Shown here one piece after another: positions 50,685-63,281 of a stretch of 64,000 nt of DNA. The position numbers and the translations under genes were made by a program. The number at the start of each line of letters is the position of its first letter. Position 1 is the first letter of the stretch. Source of the DNA: Symbiodinium natans (Eukaryota > Sar > Dinophyceae > Suessiales > Symbiodiniaceae); assembly GCA_905221605.1 (NCBI GenBank), contig CAJNDS010000171.1:124001-188000 (forward strand), given 5' to 3'. A model generated the notes under the pieces. That model was not told the origin of the DNA and did not search any database. It saw only the letters and a program-made list of their open reading frames with translations.

Positions 50685-51149
50685 ATGGAGGGGCGCGCAG
50701 CAGAGTTGCAGGAAATGCAACACTCAGCTTACCAGCGGCGACGCGGAGTAGTAAGTAGGCAAGATGAGCCCACTTTGAATAGACCACCTGGTATTTTCAT
50801 TCGGGGCTCGGATCCACCGGCAGAGCCGGAAGGTCCCCCAACCAAGAAGTCAAAGGCTTCAGACTCACCTCCCCCGAGAGTTTCTGCAGCCCCGCATAGC
50901 TCACGTGCTTTTCCAAGTAAGCCTACTCAGGCTCCGGAGTGTAGAGCGTTTCCTGAGGAGCATCCACCGAAGGTGGAGTCATCTGTACAGGCTGAAGCTT
51001 TGCCAAAGGCAACAGCTGGGCCCAAGCGGACGCCGATGCTCACTTTGCAGGATGTACAGGCCAAGTACTCGGAGCAGCAAATCTGCCGCATCATTCGCTG
51101 GTATGAGGGAGTGAAGACAACCATTCCTGATTTCGAGCGATATGGTTAG
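50685..51149 (+). CDS. E3 accessory ORF downstream of Pol
   Basis: 154 residues from an ATG in good context (CCAAAAATGG). The N-terminal ~100 residues are basic and Pro/Ser-rich, with a nuclear-localisation-like PPTKKSKAS. The last ~45 residues (MLTLQDVQAKYSEQQICRII, then WYEGVKTTIPDFERYG) look like a folded helical segment. It lies between Pol and the 3' LTR, the place of env-like or other extra genes, but has no signal peptide or membrane helix. I do not recognise it. It may be spliced: the frame G|GT at 51144/51145 can join 51418, giving 43 more residues to a TAA at 51548. TTTTTGTTCGTATAG upstream of the ATG could be a splice or trans-splice acceptor. Confidence 0.6.
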   Translation: MEGRAAELQEMQHSAYQRRRGVVSRQDEPTLNRPPGIFIRGSDPPAEPEGPPTKKSKASDSPPPRVSAAPHSSRAFPSKPTQAPECRAFPEEHPPKVESSVQAEALPKATAGPKRTPMLTLQDVQAKYSEQQICRIIRWYEGVKTTIPDFERYG

Positions 51150-51417
51150 TTGTTTGTATGTAGTTTGTCTACGAGGTTGCAAGCACGAAGTCAGAGAGAT
51201 TTTGAAGATCTCTTTGATTGTTTTCCTAACGTGCTTTGGTAGTTATTTTCCACTGTATATAGCTCAAAGTGTAGTTCGTCTGGGAGGTTGCCAGCGCGAA
51301 GTCAGAGAGATTTTGGAGATCTCTTTGATTGTTTTCCTAACTTGCTTTGGTAGTCGTTTTCCACTGCATATAGCTTAAAGCACATATTTTCTGTACAGGT
51401 CTTTTGCGGTACCAAAG
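51145..51417 (+). other. Candidate intron in the E3 accessory gene, containing a ~110-bp tandem duplication
   Basis: Starts GTTAGT and ends ACCAAAG before GTGCC. It consists largely of two ~110-bp copies (about 51161-51271 and 51272-51381), each with AAGTCAGAGAGATTTTG and GATCTCTTTGATTG, where AGAGAT and ATCTCT can pair. No ORF passes through it. Without splicing, the accessory ORF ends at 51149. Confidence 0.35.
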
Positions 51418-51548
51418 GTGCCAATGTACAGCGCGTGGGTTACTCGGATCCGCTACGTCAATTTGGGCGTGGTCTTTCGTATCGCAGTCAGAACAGGGAC
51501 TGTGACAAAGCTGCTCCGGGCAGCAAGCAGGGGTGGAAGCTCTTGTAA
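51418..51548 (+). CDS. Candidate second exon of the E3 accessory gene
   Basis: If joined to 51144 it reads GANVQRVGYSDPLRQFGRGL, then SYRSQNRDCDKAAPGSKQGW, KLL and a stop. The composition (Gly, Arg, aromatic) looks like a real C-terminus, and the phase fits a GT-AG intron. There is no homology evidence. Confidence 0.35.
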
Positions 51549-51940
51549 GACCTAGCCCTCACCTTTCCTTCCTTGGCCTCATCGCCGCCGCCATGGCTCT
51601 GAGATTGGTCTATTTGAGACTATGTGTTTGGGGCCTCATCAAGAAGAGTTCAACACAGGTGCTCAACGAGGCAAAGTTTGGAAATGGACGCTGACAGTAC
51701 TGCAAGCAATGGTGGATGAACATCAGTGAACTCTGTATCTGGTGTGGTATGAACAGTAAAGGCTTTCGAAAGGAGCAGCGTGGTGCCACACCTTTGCTGT
51801 CTGGGTTGGTGAGAGGTATCGTTCTGATTGTTGGGAACAAGCAGGCCAGAGAAGCCAGGGAATCGGAAGCACCTTGCTTCGTCTTCATGTATCCCTCAAA
51901 TCAGAGACGGACCTCGTGTTGGCGCACCTTGCAGATCACC
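51549..51940 (+). other. E3 region between accessory gene and polypurine tract
   Basis: About 390 bases with short overlapping ORFs only and no motif. Presumably 3' untranslated sequence. Confidence 0.5.
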
Positions 51941-51952
51941 GACGAAAGGGGG
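51941..51952 (+). promoter_or_regulatory. E3 polypurine tract
   Basis: GACGAAAGGGGG (one C) ends on the base before the 3' LTR. Confidence 0.8.
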
Positions 51953-52192
51953 TGTGAAATATGACGCGCTGACTGCAGGTACCCCAGCAGCACATCTACC
52001 GCTTGGCTGCATTAGTTTGCATTGTAGTGTTGTGGGCGTGGGTGGACTGCTGAAGCTATAAATGCTTTCGCTTTTGGTCCAAACAAGGCCTTGAGCTGAA
52101 ACCCGCTGACAAGAAAGAGCAAAAGAAAGTTCCCTCTCGACTGTGCACTGTGGATCAGAGTAATCCACCCAAATAGGTTCACAAGTTTCACA
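51953..52192 (+). repeat. E3 3' LTR
   Basis: 240 bp, on reading identical to 43643-43882, followed directly by TAAAC and the continuation of the CCCTAAA tract. Confidence 0.95.
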
Positions 52193-52305
52193 TAAACCCT
52201 AAACCCTAAACCCTAAACCCTAAACCCTAAACCCTAAACCCTAAACCTATACCCTAAACCCTAAACCCTAAACCCTAAACCCTAAACCCTAAACCCTAAA
52301 CACTC
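52193..52305 (+). repeat. CCCTAAA array right of E3
   Basis: About sixteen units with one variant (CCTATAC). Together with 43614-43642 it is the tract that E3 interrupted. Confidence 0.95.
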
Positions 52306-52347
52306 TCTAACCTATGTATATTTAAAAGCTAATGGATTCGCGGTTTT

Positions 52348-52797
52348 CCACCAAAATTTCCCGGACAAGCACCAAAAACTCCCGGACAAGCACCAAACAT
52401 TCCCGGACAAGCACCAAAAATTCCCGGACAAACACCAACACTTCCCGGACAAGCAAGAATTCACGGCCAACCACCAAAAGTTCCCGGACAAGCACCAGAA
52501 ATTCCTGGACAAGCACCAAAATTCCCGGACAAAGCACCAACAATTCCCGGACAAAGCACCAACAATTTCCGGACAAGCACCAAAAACTCCCGGACAAGCA
52601 CCAAAAACTCCCGGACAAGCACCAAAAATTCCCGGACAGGCGCCAAAAACTTCCGGACAAGCACCAAAAATTCCCGGACAAGCACCAAAAATTCCCGGAC
52701 AGGCACCAAAAATCTCCGGACAGGCACCAAAAACTCCCGGACAAGCACCAAAAATTCCCGGACAAGCACCAAAACTTCCCGGACAAGCACCGATGGT
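52348..52797 (+). repeat. 21-bp minisatellite
   Basis: About 21 units of a 20-21-base sequence (TTCCCGGACAAGCACCAAAA) with scattered changes and length variants. It gives long ORFs in several frames (DKHQKFP on +, FGACPGI on -) that are only repeat translations. Confidence 0.92.
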
Positions 52798-52849
52798 CAA
52801 GGGTGGGGTGGGGTGGGGCCAGGCATGGCCATCAGGACTGGTTTTAGGG

Positions 52850-52960
52850 TTTAAGGCCTACTCTGGGCTGGCTTTAGGATTTAGGCCCCACTCTGGGCTG
52901 GCTTTAGGGCCTACTCTGGGCTGGCTTAGGGCCTACTCTGGGCTGGGTTTAGGGCCCAGC
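52850..52960 (+). repeat. ~26-bp tandem repeat GGCCTACTCTGGGCTGGCTTTA
   Basis: Four to five copies with small variations, each including a TTTAGG core. Confidence 0.8.
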
Positions 52961-53097
52961 CTACTGAACCCAAAATTTTAAGGTTAAAACATAAAGTAAA
53001 ATATTTTCACAATGTTATGGGATCCACTGGGTGGGTGGGTCGATATTCGACACCGGAGTAAGTAGCTCTACTAGTGAAATGCTTGGACTTGAGATGC

Positions 53098-53355
53098 TGA
53101 ACCCTAAACCCTAAACCCTAAACCCTAAACCCTGAACCCTAAACCCTAAACCCTAAACCCTAAACCCTAAACCCCTAAACCCCTAAACCCCTAAACCCTA
53201 AACCCTAAACCCTAAACCCTAAACCCTAAACCCTAAACCCTAAACCCTAAACCCTAAACCCTAAACCCTAAACCCTAAACCCTAAACCCTAAACCCTAAA
53301 CCCTAAACTTTTTAAAGCCCTAAACCCTAAACCCTAAAGCCTAAACCCTAAACCC
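53098..53355 (+). repeat. Long CCCTAAA array
   Basis: About 36 units, mostly perfect, with three CCCCTAAA units and an interruption (CTTTTTAAAG) near the end. It is the longest telomere-type tract in the window. Confidence 0.95.
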
Positions 53356-56300
53356 TTCTTCAGGGTTTTGGCTGAAGGCTTTCCGGGTTGAGGGTGCAGC
53401 TGCGACTTTAGGACGGAGCCTACTTTGCCTCTATGGCTTCTGAGGCCGAACTCCCCCCTCCCAGGCGCAGCAAGAAGGAAACACAATGTGACTCATCGGG
53501 TAAACCCTACTAAACCGTCTTTCGAACTGGGGCTCACATCCCAGCATTGGAACTTGGATTCAAACATATTCCTTTTCGCATCCAGACATGCTTACGCCCA
53601 GTACATCCAAACAAGCCTATACTCAGTACTATCCTTGTCGTATTCAACAATGGTTACAGTGTTTCATTGAGACGATTGGAACAATGGGAGAGGTTTCCTT
53701 CACTCTTTCACATGTTCCTACACATGGATTTTTCTTTTGATTTGGAGCAATGGCTACGGATGACAATGGCGACAATGGTATGGCTACGCATATTAACACA
53801 TATCTATTCTTTCACTCCGCTGGATACCTCATGAAGGTGAAAGAGATAATGTTACACAGCCCACGAATGCCTGAGGAACTATTTAACATACTCACTCTTT
53901 GTTGTTGATAGGAGTCGATGTGATGCGGAGAGAAGACGGGTGTGAAATATCACCTAGTCTGGAGTGTATAGTGTACAGCCGAGTTCACATCTCCCCAAAT
54001 CGTACTCCGTCGTAGCAAAGCCCAAACTCATTTCCCCTACGTAATCCAGGGAGACACATTTCACATCGTTTACACACTCCACAGGCCTTGGGCCCTAGCC
54101 CTGTAAGCCGAGCAAGTGCTGCGCAGTAACTACTCTTCTCCGATCCCACCTCAATACCCTAAACCCTCCACCCTCAACTTTTAGGGGCTTGCGCTTGTGT
54201 GCCAGCGAAGCTTTCTTGTTAGCACATCGAACATAAATTGAACAACTCGGCCCTGTGGATCTGTTGTTTCAAACCCCCAAACGGCAGTGGAGGCACCAAA
54301 ACGCCCCCACGTGGTTTTTTTTTTTCTCCCGGGGCTTTTCTGACCTGAAAGCTTCTCGGGGTCTTTTCTGAGCCCTCCCGAAAGCTTTTCTTGGGGCTCC
54401 CGAGACCTTTTTGGTGCCTTGCCGTTGTTTTTTCGGGAACCTGCTCTACCTTGTTGGGGCCCCTTCCAAGAGCCAATTTGGGCCTTTTCGAGATGCCATT
54501 TTTGCGAACTTTTTTTGGCTTCGGCTTCTTTGGGCCGCTTTCGAGGTTGTTTTTTGTTTTTTTGGTGGTGTGTTTTGGTCATTTTGGGGCCCATTGGGTG
54601 CGTTTTTTGGTTTTTTTAGGCGTTTGTTGGGCGCTCCCGGGCGTTTTGGGGCCCTCCTGCGGGGCCGTCAAATTTTCCCGAATCTTCAGATCAACATGGC
54701 CTCCTCCCACCAATCCCTCGACAGCTTCAAAAGCCTTCGTCGAACATGTTTTGGGGATCAGGGTAGCCACTTATGGACTAGTTGCTCTGGGCGCCACGCT
54801 GCGCTGGGGAACGCTGTTAGCCCTAATTCACACCGCAAAAAAACCTAGATCAACCCTAAACCTGCCTAAGCCCTAAACCCTCAGCAGCCCCAATCCGGTT
54901 GTGCGCAGGATCCAAGGTGCCCTGGTGTGACCAAAGCTGCTGATTGCATCTGGAGACCTCCCCATGTGGGGCGTGGAGCGGGTTTAGGGCTCAGGGTTTT
55001 GGGGATTTTGGGGTTTTTGGGGTTTTTGGGGATTTTGGGGTTTTTGGGGTTTTTCTGCTTTTGGGTTTTTGGTTTTTTTTGGGGGTTTTTGGGGGTTTTG
55101 TTGGGTTTTTGGGGTTTTTTGACTTAGGAAGGTATGGGGGTTCGGGTGCGTGATACGCAGAAGAATAGCAGGGGCCACCAATCCTGGAAGCCGATGACCC
55201 AAAACCCTAATAGCTGTTAGGGATTGTTAGGGTTTAGGGCCTTTGGAGTTTAGCGCCCTACACCCTATAGGACCTTCAGAGGAGTCCCCCTTCAGATGCT
55301 AACGCAAGCGTACAGCCACGGGAAAACCGGGGAGATCTCAATGCTGCGCTGCTTTTCTCTCGTGTGCAGGACGCTTAGGTAGGCAACTCTGGCTTCGCCA
55401 GCAAACCAAGTACAAGAGGCAGGTGCAGCCTGGGAAAGGCGCTTTTTTGCAGGCCATGAACTTCTGATGCTCGGAACCCAGAATCCACAAGTGATCCTAT
55501 AGAGCTCGCATACACCTTTCTAAGGAAGGCGCGAATCCGGCATGCCTGCTTCAGTGCCCAACGGGCCATCACAGCTCCTCTCGAACTTCGGACGTTTTCG
55601 GGTGGGGGGGGGGGGCGGGGGGACGCTTAGACTTGGGTCGGGAAGAAACTTGGTGAAGGAAATCCTCGTATCTCTTGAAGATGCTCGGCCACTTGTCCTC
55701 TGACTTGTCTGGCGCAAGATTAGGATCTTGCTTAAAGAGAGTTTTGCGGTTCCCCCTTTGTTTGGTTACCTGTTTTTCATATTCCGCGGTTTTTTCGCCC
55801 AGGACACCTGTGATTAGCGATCACGAGATAGTCACGTGACCGCTAATCACGGCTGTGTCACAGGCTTGTAAACTAATGTGTTTTTGGAGGTAGCCGGCGT
55901 GCGGGGTTACCGGGCAGCGAGCTTATCAACACACGCCGGCCCCAACTACAGCTGGAGGTGCGAAGAGTCCAAAGTCGTCCGAAGTGTGTGCTGAGGCTGC
56001 GAAGGCTGCGAAGGCTGCGAAGGCTGCGAAGGTGTTTAGGTCCCGAGCTGCGGGTTGGCCTACCGAGTTGTGCTGCGTTTGGGGGTAATCGCTGCGTCTT
56101 CCGTCCGCGAGCTCGCTTTCGTCAGGCTGCCGGTGTGACCCAGCCACAGGCGGCCTCGTATAATGTTTGCACCAGTTGCATTCCCATAGTGTTGGGTTGT
56201 CTTCGCACCGCCCTCAAAGGTAGGGTTGGGTGTTCTCTCGAAGCCGGTTTTCGCTGGGGGCCGGTTTGCGATTTTCGGAGCTGAAGATGAGAACGCAGTT

Positions 56301-57850
56301 CGCAGAGTCGTAGCTCCGGTTGCCAACGGCGTCCCCCTCTCCTGACTGGCGGATTTTCATGAGGTTCGGCCGTCGGAGAAGCTGCGCTGCTCAGTCATGC
56401 TCTGGCTGACAACACGAAGAAAGGGCCAGACGAGCAGCAGGGCTACCAACCACCTGAGCCACAGCCCTCGCTGCCTTTGCAGCCCCAGTGCTGTTTCAGA
56501 ATTTCAGAGTGATCCGAGCTTGTCCAGCTCTTGCGCGCCGGTCCAACTGTGTCCATTCTTTGTCTTCCCCTTCCGGCCGGCACGTCCGGAGCCAAATTCT
56601 CCAAATGGTCCAAAAGAAGCGCACTCTGACAAGACGGTTCCAGCACACTGTGGCGGCTTCAGCTTGAATCCACATCCTGCCTTCGCAAATCTCGCAGGGG
56701 TGATCGACGGCTTCGCCAGGCCTGGTGGCGCTTGCCAGAAAGACGTCTCATATGCTTTATGCGCAAGATATGCTGAGCGGTAGGGATGTTTCTTGGGCGG
56801 GCATTTTGTAGATCTAGGGGAGCATGACAGCAACTCAAACGATTGAAGACGTGTCAAGAAAATCGTGGTTTCGATAGGTTTAAGCGGCACAAATAATGCG
56901 CAAGGCCTCCACAGCAAAAAACTCTCACCGCACCTCATGGGGTCAAGAAAATCGTGGTTTCGATAGGTTTAAGCGCCTCATAGGGTCAGAAGGCTTAGTG
57001 AGGCTTGGGTCTTAGGAACCTCAACAGATGATTAGACGCCTTAAGGGGCCTTGATACGCTCGAAGGATTTAGCCACCCAAAGGGGCCTGGGAAGAGTTTC
57101 CGGTCTTTAAAAAACTTTAGCTTAAGCTTGGGAGCTTTACGAGCCTCCAAAAGACACATGCTGCAGACCACATATGTGCGCCTTGAGGGGCACAGGGCAA
57201 AAGTAATCTCGAGACGTTACGGGAGTGCACGTGCCTGAAGAAGGGCGGACGTTAAGATAGCTTCGGGGCTTTGAGGAAGTTTAGGGGCCTCAAAAAGCTT
57301 CGAGACTTTGAGGGAGTTCAGGGGCCTCAAGAATCTTAGTGATTTTCAGGGAGTTTAGGGACTTCATGGGACAGTCATGGGACCTCCAAGAAGCTCAGAG
57401 CGTCTGTCATGGTCGGCCCCAGGGGCCCTAAGCTTCTATGTTTTTGTTGAGGCTCCGAAGCCTTTTCAGCCCCAGTTAGCACCCTCAAGCCATCTTAAGC
57501 CTCTTAAGGCGGCTTCAGCCCCTGCCAATATCTCCATTCCTCGTCGTTGTGACGCTGATAAAATCCCACAACCCCGGCATGGCCCCAAGATCTTTCGCCC
57601 CGACGCAAACGCATGCAGACGCACATGTGCACTCTCGCGGAAGCGTCTAGCTGCTTATTCACACATGGCACGCACGCGCACGCCGATGCGCGTGTCTTCA
57701 CACCCGGATGTGTGCAGGTATGCACACGCACATGAGCACACGTGCACATTCATCGATGTGTGGATGGGCGCACAGAGACGTACGAACCGAGGATGATGGG
57801 AAAACATGTTGATGGAAGCACGTGTGCGCCGCGCACACGAACGCTGCAGA
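53356..57850 (+). other. Interval without a convincing gene
   Basis: It contains T/G-rich stretches (54500-54620), a GGGGATTTTGGGGTTTTTGG low-complexity block (54990-55125), and a GCTGCGAAG repeat (55997-56033). Two plus-strand segments have protein-like composition: 55938-56068 (AKSPKSSEVCAEAAKAAKAA-type) and about 56510-56745 (CPFFVFPFRPARPEPNSPNG, then HCGGFSLNPHPAFANLAGVI). They may be exons, but no borders or family can be given. A 29-base sequence (GTCAAGAAAATCGTGGTTTC...) is repeated at 56857 and 56943. Confidence 0.4.
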
Positions 57851-57884
57851 TGAGCCCACTGATGCACATGTCGATGTGTATGCA

Positions 57885-58790
<906 letters not shown>

Positions 58791-58984
58791 ACACGCGAAT
58801 GTGCATGCGCGCACACCAGCATGCACATACACATACACGCGCATGCAGGATGCACAGGCGCGCGCAGCAAATGCAAGCATGATATATATAAATATATATA
58901 TACACCCGCATGTCACACCTTGTGCACCTGCGCACATCCATGTGCATTTGCTCGCTCAGTCAGTCAATCAGACCTGCATGTGAG

Positions 58985-59093
58985 CAGTGAGTCAGGCCTG
59001 AAAGCCCAAAGGCGGCCCATGAGGGCTCAGGCAAGAGGCTACCGTAGTCATGTACAAGCAGCAACGCAGCCGAAATCAAGAGTCAAATGAGCT
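58985..59093 (+). repeat. Copy 1 of a ~110-bp unique-looking element within simple sequence
   Basis: It contains GAGTCAGGCCTGAAAGCCC, GGCGGCCCATG, GGGCTCAGGC, GGCTACC and ATGTACAAGCAG in order. A second copy lies at 61370-61490 on the opposite strand. Confidence 0.85.
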
Positions 59094-59135
59094 ATCCATT
59101 GGCGTGTTTCTTTGCATTTGCAAGCCAGTCAGCCA

Positions 59136-59141
59136 ACCACA

Positions 59142-59208
<67 letters not shown>

Positions 59209-60886
59209 GCACACACCGCACACACCGCACGCACCACACACACCACACACACCACACACACCACACACACCACACACACCACACACACCACACACACACC
59301 ACACACACCACGCACACACCACACACACCACACACACCACACACACCACACACACCACACACACCACACACACCACACACACCACACACACCACACACAC
59401 CACACACACCACACACACCACACACACCACACACACCACACACACACCACACACACCACACCAACCACACACACACCACACCCACCACACACACCACACA
59501 CACCACACACACACACACACACCACACACACCAACACACACCACACACACCACACACACCACACACACCACACACACCACACACACCACACACACCACAC
59601 ACACCACACACACCACACACACAACACACACCACACACCCCACACACAATCTCAAACACCACCACACCACACCTACTACCACACCACACTACACCACATC
59701 ACACCACATACACACCACACAAACACCACATCACACCACACACACCCACACACACACCACCACACCACACACTCCACACACACCACACACAACACACACA
59801 CCACACCCACCACACACACCACACACACCCACGATCACACCACCAAACCACCACTACACACCACACACACGTTCTATTTCTTATTCACACTCCACACACA
59901 CCACACACACCACACACACCACACACACCACACACACCACACACACCACACACACCACACACACCACACACACCACACACACCACACACACCACACACAC
60001 CACACACACCACACACCCCACACACACCACACACACCACACACACCACACACACCACACACACCACACACACCACACACACCACACACACCACACACACC
60101 ACACCCACCACACACACCACACACACCACACACACCACACACACCACACACACCACACACACCACACACACCACACACACCACACACACCACACACACCA
60201 CACACACCACACACACCACACACACCACACACACCACACACCACACACCACACACCACACCACACCACACACCACACACCACACACCACACCACACACAC
60301 CACACACACCACCACACACCACACACAAAACACCACACACACACACACACAACCCACACACCCACACCACACCACCACACACCACCACACACACCACCCC
60401 ACCACACTCACCACAACTCACAAGACACACCACCACCCCACCAGACACCACACGGACACACAACACACACACCCACACGCCACACACGCCACACACGCCA
60501 CACACGCCACTCACGCCACACACGCCACACACGCCACACACGCCACACACGCCACACACGCCACACACGCCACACACGCCACACACACACCACACACACC
60601 ACACACACACCACACACACCACACACACCACACACACCACACACACCACACACACCACACACACCACACACACCACACACACCACACACACCACACACAC
60701 CACACACACCACACACACCACACACACCACACACACCACACACACCACAAACACCACACACACCACACACACCACGCACACCACACAACACCACGCACAC
60801 CACACACACACACCACACACACCACACACACCACTCACACCACACACACCACTCACACACCAAACACCACTCACGCCACTCACACC
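59136..60886 (+). repeat. Nonamer satellite ACCACACAC and variants, about 1.75 kb
   Basis: It begins as (CA)n to 59206, then long runs of the nine-base unit, with a CACACACGC variant at 60475-60585. It is interrupted by a less regular segment (59640-59885) that includes a few non-repeat bases (TTCTATTTCTTATTCAC). It runs into the assembly gap. Confidence 0.95.
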
Positions 60887-60986
60887 NNNNNNNNNNNNNN
60901 NNNNNNNNNNNNNNNNNNNNNNNNNNNNNNNNNNNNNNNNNNNNNNNNNNNNNNNNNNNNNNNNNNNNNNNNNNNNNNNNNNNNNN
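60887..60986. other. Assembly gap (100 N)
   Basis: Exactly 100 N, the conventional filler for a gap of unknown size, inside the satellite. True repeat length is therefore unknown. Confidence 0.99.
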
Positions 60987-61071
60987 CACACACACACACA
61001 CACGCACACACCACACACCACACACCACACACCACACACCACACACACACACACACACACGCGCACACACG

Positions 61072-61103
<32 letters not shown>

Positions 61104-61365
61104 GTCAAACACACTATCTCACCAAGCGCGCACGCGTGCACGCATGCATGCAGGCAGGAATGCACGCAAGCAAGCACGCAAGCATGCAAGAATGCAAGCA
61201 CGCAAGCACGCATGCCCGCTTGCCCGTATGCCCACATCCTCTCATGCCCTTATGCCCGAGGCGCACGCATCGCGCATGCCCGCATGCCTGCATGCCCGCA
61301 TGCCCGCTTACCCGCATGCCCGCATACCCGCATGCCCGTATGCCCGCGCCCGAATGCTTTTGGAT
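60987..61365 (+). repeat. CA-rich and GCATGCCC-type repeats right of the gap
   Basis: CA repeats to about 61103, then degenerate GCACGCAAGCA and CCCGCATGC octamers to about 61350. Confidence 0.9.
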
Positions 61366-61369
61366 GAAT

Positions 61370-61490
61370 GACTCATTTGGATGCTTTCGTCAAGTTTACT
61401 TTGCGCTCTTGAGTTCTGCCGCGTATCTGCTTGTACATAACTATGGTAGCCTTGTGCCTGAGCCCTCCATGGGCCGCCTTCGGGCTTTCA
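61370..61490 (-). repeat. Copy 2 of the ~110-bp element, inverted
   Basis: The reverse complement matches copy 1 at 58985-59093 from GAGTCAGGCCTGAAAGCCC to ATGTACAAGCAG with few changes. Further matches follow (ACTCAAGAG, CCAAATGAG) after a ~25-base insertion relative to copy 1. Confidence 0.85.
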
Positions 61491-61509
61491 GGCCTGACTC
61501 TGACTCGAT

Positions 61510-61805
61510 CTGACACGCATGCACGTATGCACGCATGCACGCATCTACGCATGCACGCATGCACGCATGCACGCACGCACTCAAACGCACAGACAAGCAA
61601 GCACGCACATGCCAGCAGGCACCAGTGTGCTCTGCATGCAGGCCCATGCATGGGCGCACACACATGCGCGCACACGCATGCACGCACACGCACGCACGCA
61701 AACACGCACGCATGTGCGCAGACGCGCGCACAGGCATAGAAACGCTCGTGCACACGCACGCACATGCACGTACGCGCACACATGCATGCACGTACACGCA
61801 CGCAC
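61510..61805 (+). repeat. CACGCATG-type simple repeats
   Basis: Alternating CACGCA/TGCACG octamers, partly self-complementary. Confidence 0.9.
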
Positions 61806-61861
61806 GTGGATGTTGATGATGTTGATCAAAAGGAATTATATATAAATAAATAGATAAATGA

Positions 61862-61884
<23 letters not shown>
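61862..61884 (+). repeat. (TA)n microsatellite
   Basis: About eleven TA units inside a ~70-base AT-rich patch. Confidence 0.9.
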
Positions 61885-61893
<9 letters not shown>

Positions 61894-61904
61894 TTATATG
61901 TATA

Positions 61905-62640
61905 TTCATTCCCCCTTGGTGTGGGGTTGTTAGATTTTTAACTCGAGTCTTCTCCTCGCCCGGAACTCTTCTCCTTGCCCGGAACTCTTTTCTCCTCGCC
62001 CGGTCTACTCGCGCATCCCTGGAGTGCCCAACCCCAGATTGTCCCCGCAGTGCCCAGCCCCAGTGTTGCTGGAGTGCCCAACCCCAGAGTATCTCTACCA
62101 AGAAAGGGTGGGGATGTTCGAAGTAACATAATGTATTTAATTATTTTTTTAAATTATCTATTTACTCTACCTTTTCTAGGATGTATAAGTGTCCGCGAAA
62201 GATCCGCGAAGAGGGTGTGCGAAAGGACATTGTTGTGGCGAAAGTTTTGATGTAAGGCGCCTGTTTGCTATGCATTCGTGGCATATGGCCCGCTTTCGTC
62301 TCTCACACCCAGGTGATCCCAGGTGGCTGAAAGCCTCGGTCGGACCTCACTACACGAAGCGACGGTCTAGGGAGGCCTGGGGTTCATTTAGTGTTTAGGT
62401 TTGAGGGGCATAGGGTTTATAGGGTTTGGGAAATCCGTTTCCGAAAGCCTAAAAGACTGGCGCGAGTTTCGCGAAAGTCTGACGCATCCCATGGCTCAGC
62501 CTGCGTGGCATCTGCTCAAGAAGTGCGCATGTGCGTAGCTGTAGTACGCAGGCGCCATGGACCAGATTATAGGTCTTGCGGTTCAGTGCGTGCGGTTTGG
62601 TGCGCTAAAGTTCCGCGAAAGGAAATTTAATTTTGGGGAC
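61905..62640 (+). other. Interval with no recognised gene
   Basis: It has a short repeat of CTCCTCGCCCGGAACTCTT (about 61951-62000) and repeated GTGCCCA(A/G)CCCCAG units (62025-62085). Short ORFs (for example 62189-62398) have no motif I trust. Confidence 0.5.
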
Positions 62641-62649
62641 AAAGTGATT

Positions 62650-63232
62650 TTGATCAACTGCCACATGCACGACATGCACGCGTACGCACGCTCGGGCACG
62701 ATCGTGCATGCACCTGCACGCACCTGCCCATGTGTGCAGACACCCCACGCGCACATGCACATAATATAAGCACGCAATCGAAGGCACACGTACGCGTACA
62801 CCCCAAGCACAGGAAAGAACAACAAGGCACACGCACACAAAGAAAAAACACAAACGCGCGTACATGCGCACGCACGCATACGCATGCAGATGTACAGACA
62901 CGCGCACGCACTGTCAACATTTTGAGTGCGTGTGTGCACGTGCGATTGTCCGAGCGCGTGCGCTTGTGCGAGCGCATGCGTGCGTGCGGAGCGTGTGCGC
63001 GTGTGCGCGTGTGCGCGTGTGCGCGTGTGCGCATGTGCGCATGCGCGCGTGTGCGCATGTACGCATGTGCGCATGTCCGCGTGAGCGCACGCGCATGTGC
63101 CTGCGTGTCTGGTGTGTGTGGTGCGTGGTGTGTGGAGTGTGTGGAATGTGCGGAATGTGTGGAATGTGTGGAATGTGTGGAATGATGTGGAATGATGTGG
63201 AGAGTGTGGAATGTGTGGAATGTGTGTAGATT
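62650..63232 (+). repeat. CACG/GCGTGT simple sequence ending in GGAATGTGT repeats
   Basis: CA/CG-rich on the + strand to about 62910, then GT/GC-rich (GTGCGC) to 63105, then about eight units of TGTGGAATG to 63225. The switch of strand composition near 62920 makes the block roughly mirror-like. Confidence 0.9.
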
Positions 63233-63281
63233 TGCACCTGCATTTTGCCATTACTTTGAGTGCACATATTACCTGCATTGA

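Larger units (their letters stand above)
43643..52192 (+). mobile_element. E3: complete 8,550-bp Ty1/copia-like LTR retrotransposon inserted in telomere-type repeats
   Basis: Two 240-bp LTRs that read as identical, with perfect 7-bp inverted ends (TGTGAAA/TTTCACA). Primer site TGGTAGCGGAGC at 43883, polypurine tract at 51941-51952, Gag with two CCHC knuckles, protease, integrase, RT and RNase H in copia order. Identical LTRs show recent insertion. Gag is frameshifted once and Pol has one in-frame TAA, so this copy needs recoding or help in trans. An extra ORF lies between Pol and the 3' LTR. RT has YVDD and the D-E spacing is canonical, so it is a different lineage from E1 and E2. Confidence 0.95.

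Noticed and set aside
52312-52847. ORFs of 109-171 codons with FGACPGI or DKHQKFP repeats
   Set aside because: Pure translations of a 21-bp minisatellite, open on both strands.
22811-53355. CCCTAAA arrays as evidence that the window is a chromosome end
   Set aside because: Arrays are internal, in both orientations, and lie between exons and elements, so they are interstitial.
54181-54876. ORFs of 137-161 codons near 54.4 kb
   Set aside because: T/G-rich low-complexity sequence read in several frames on both strands; no conserved motif.
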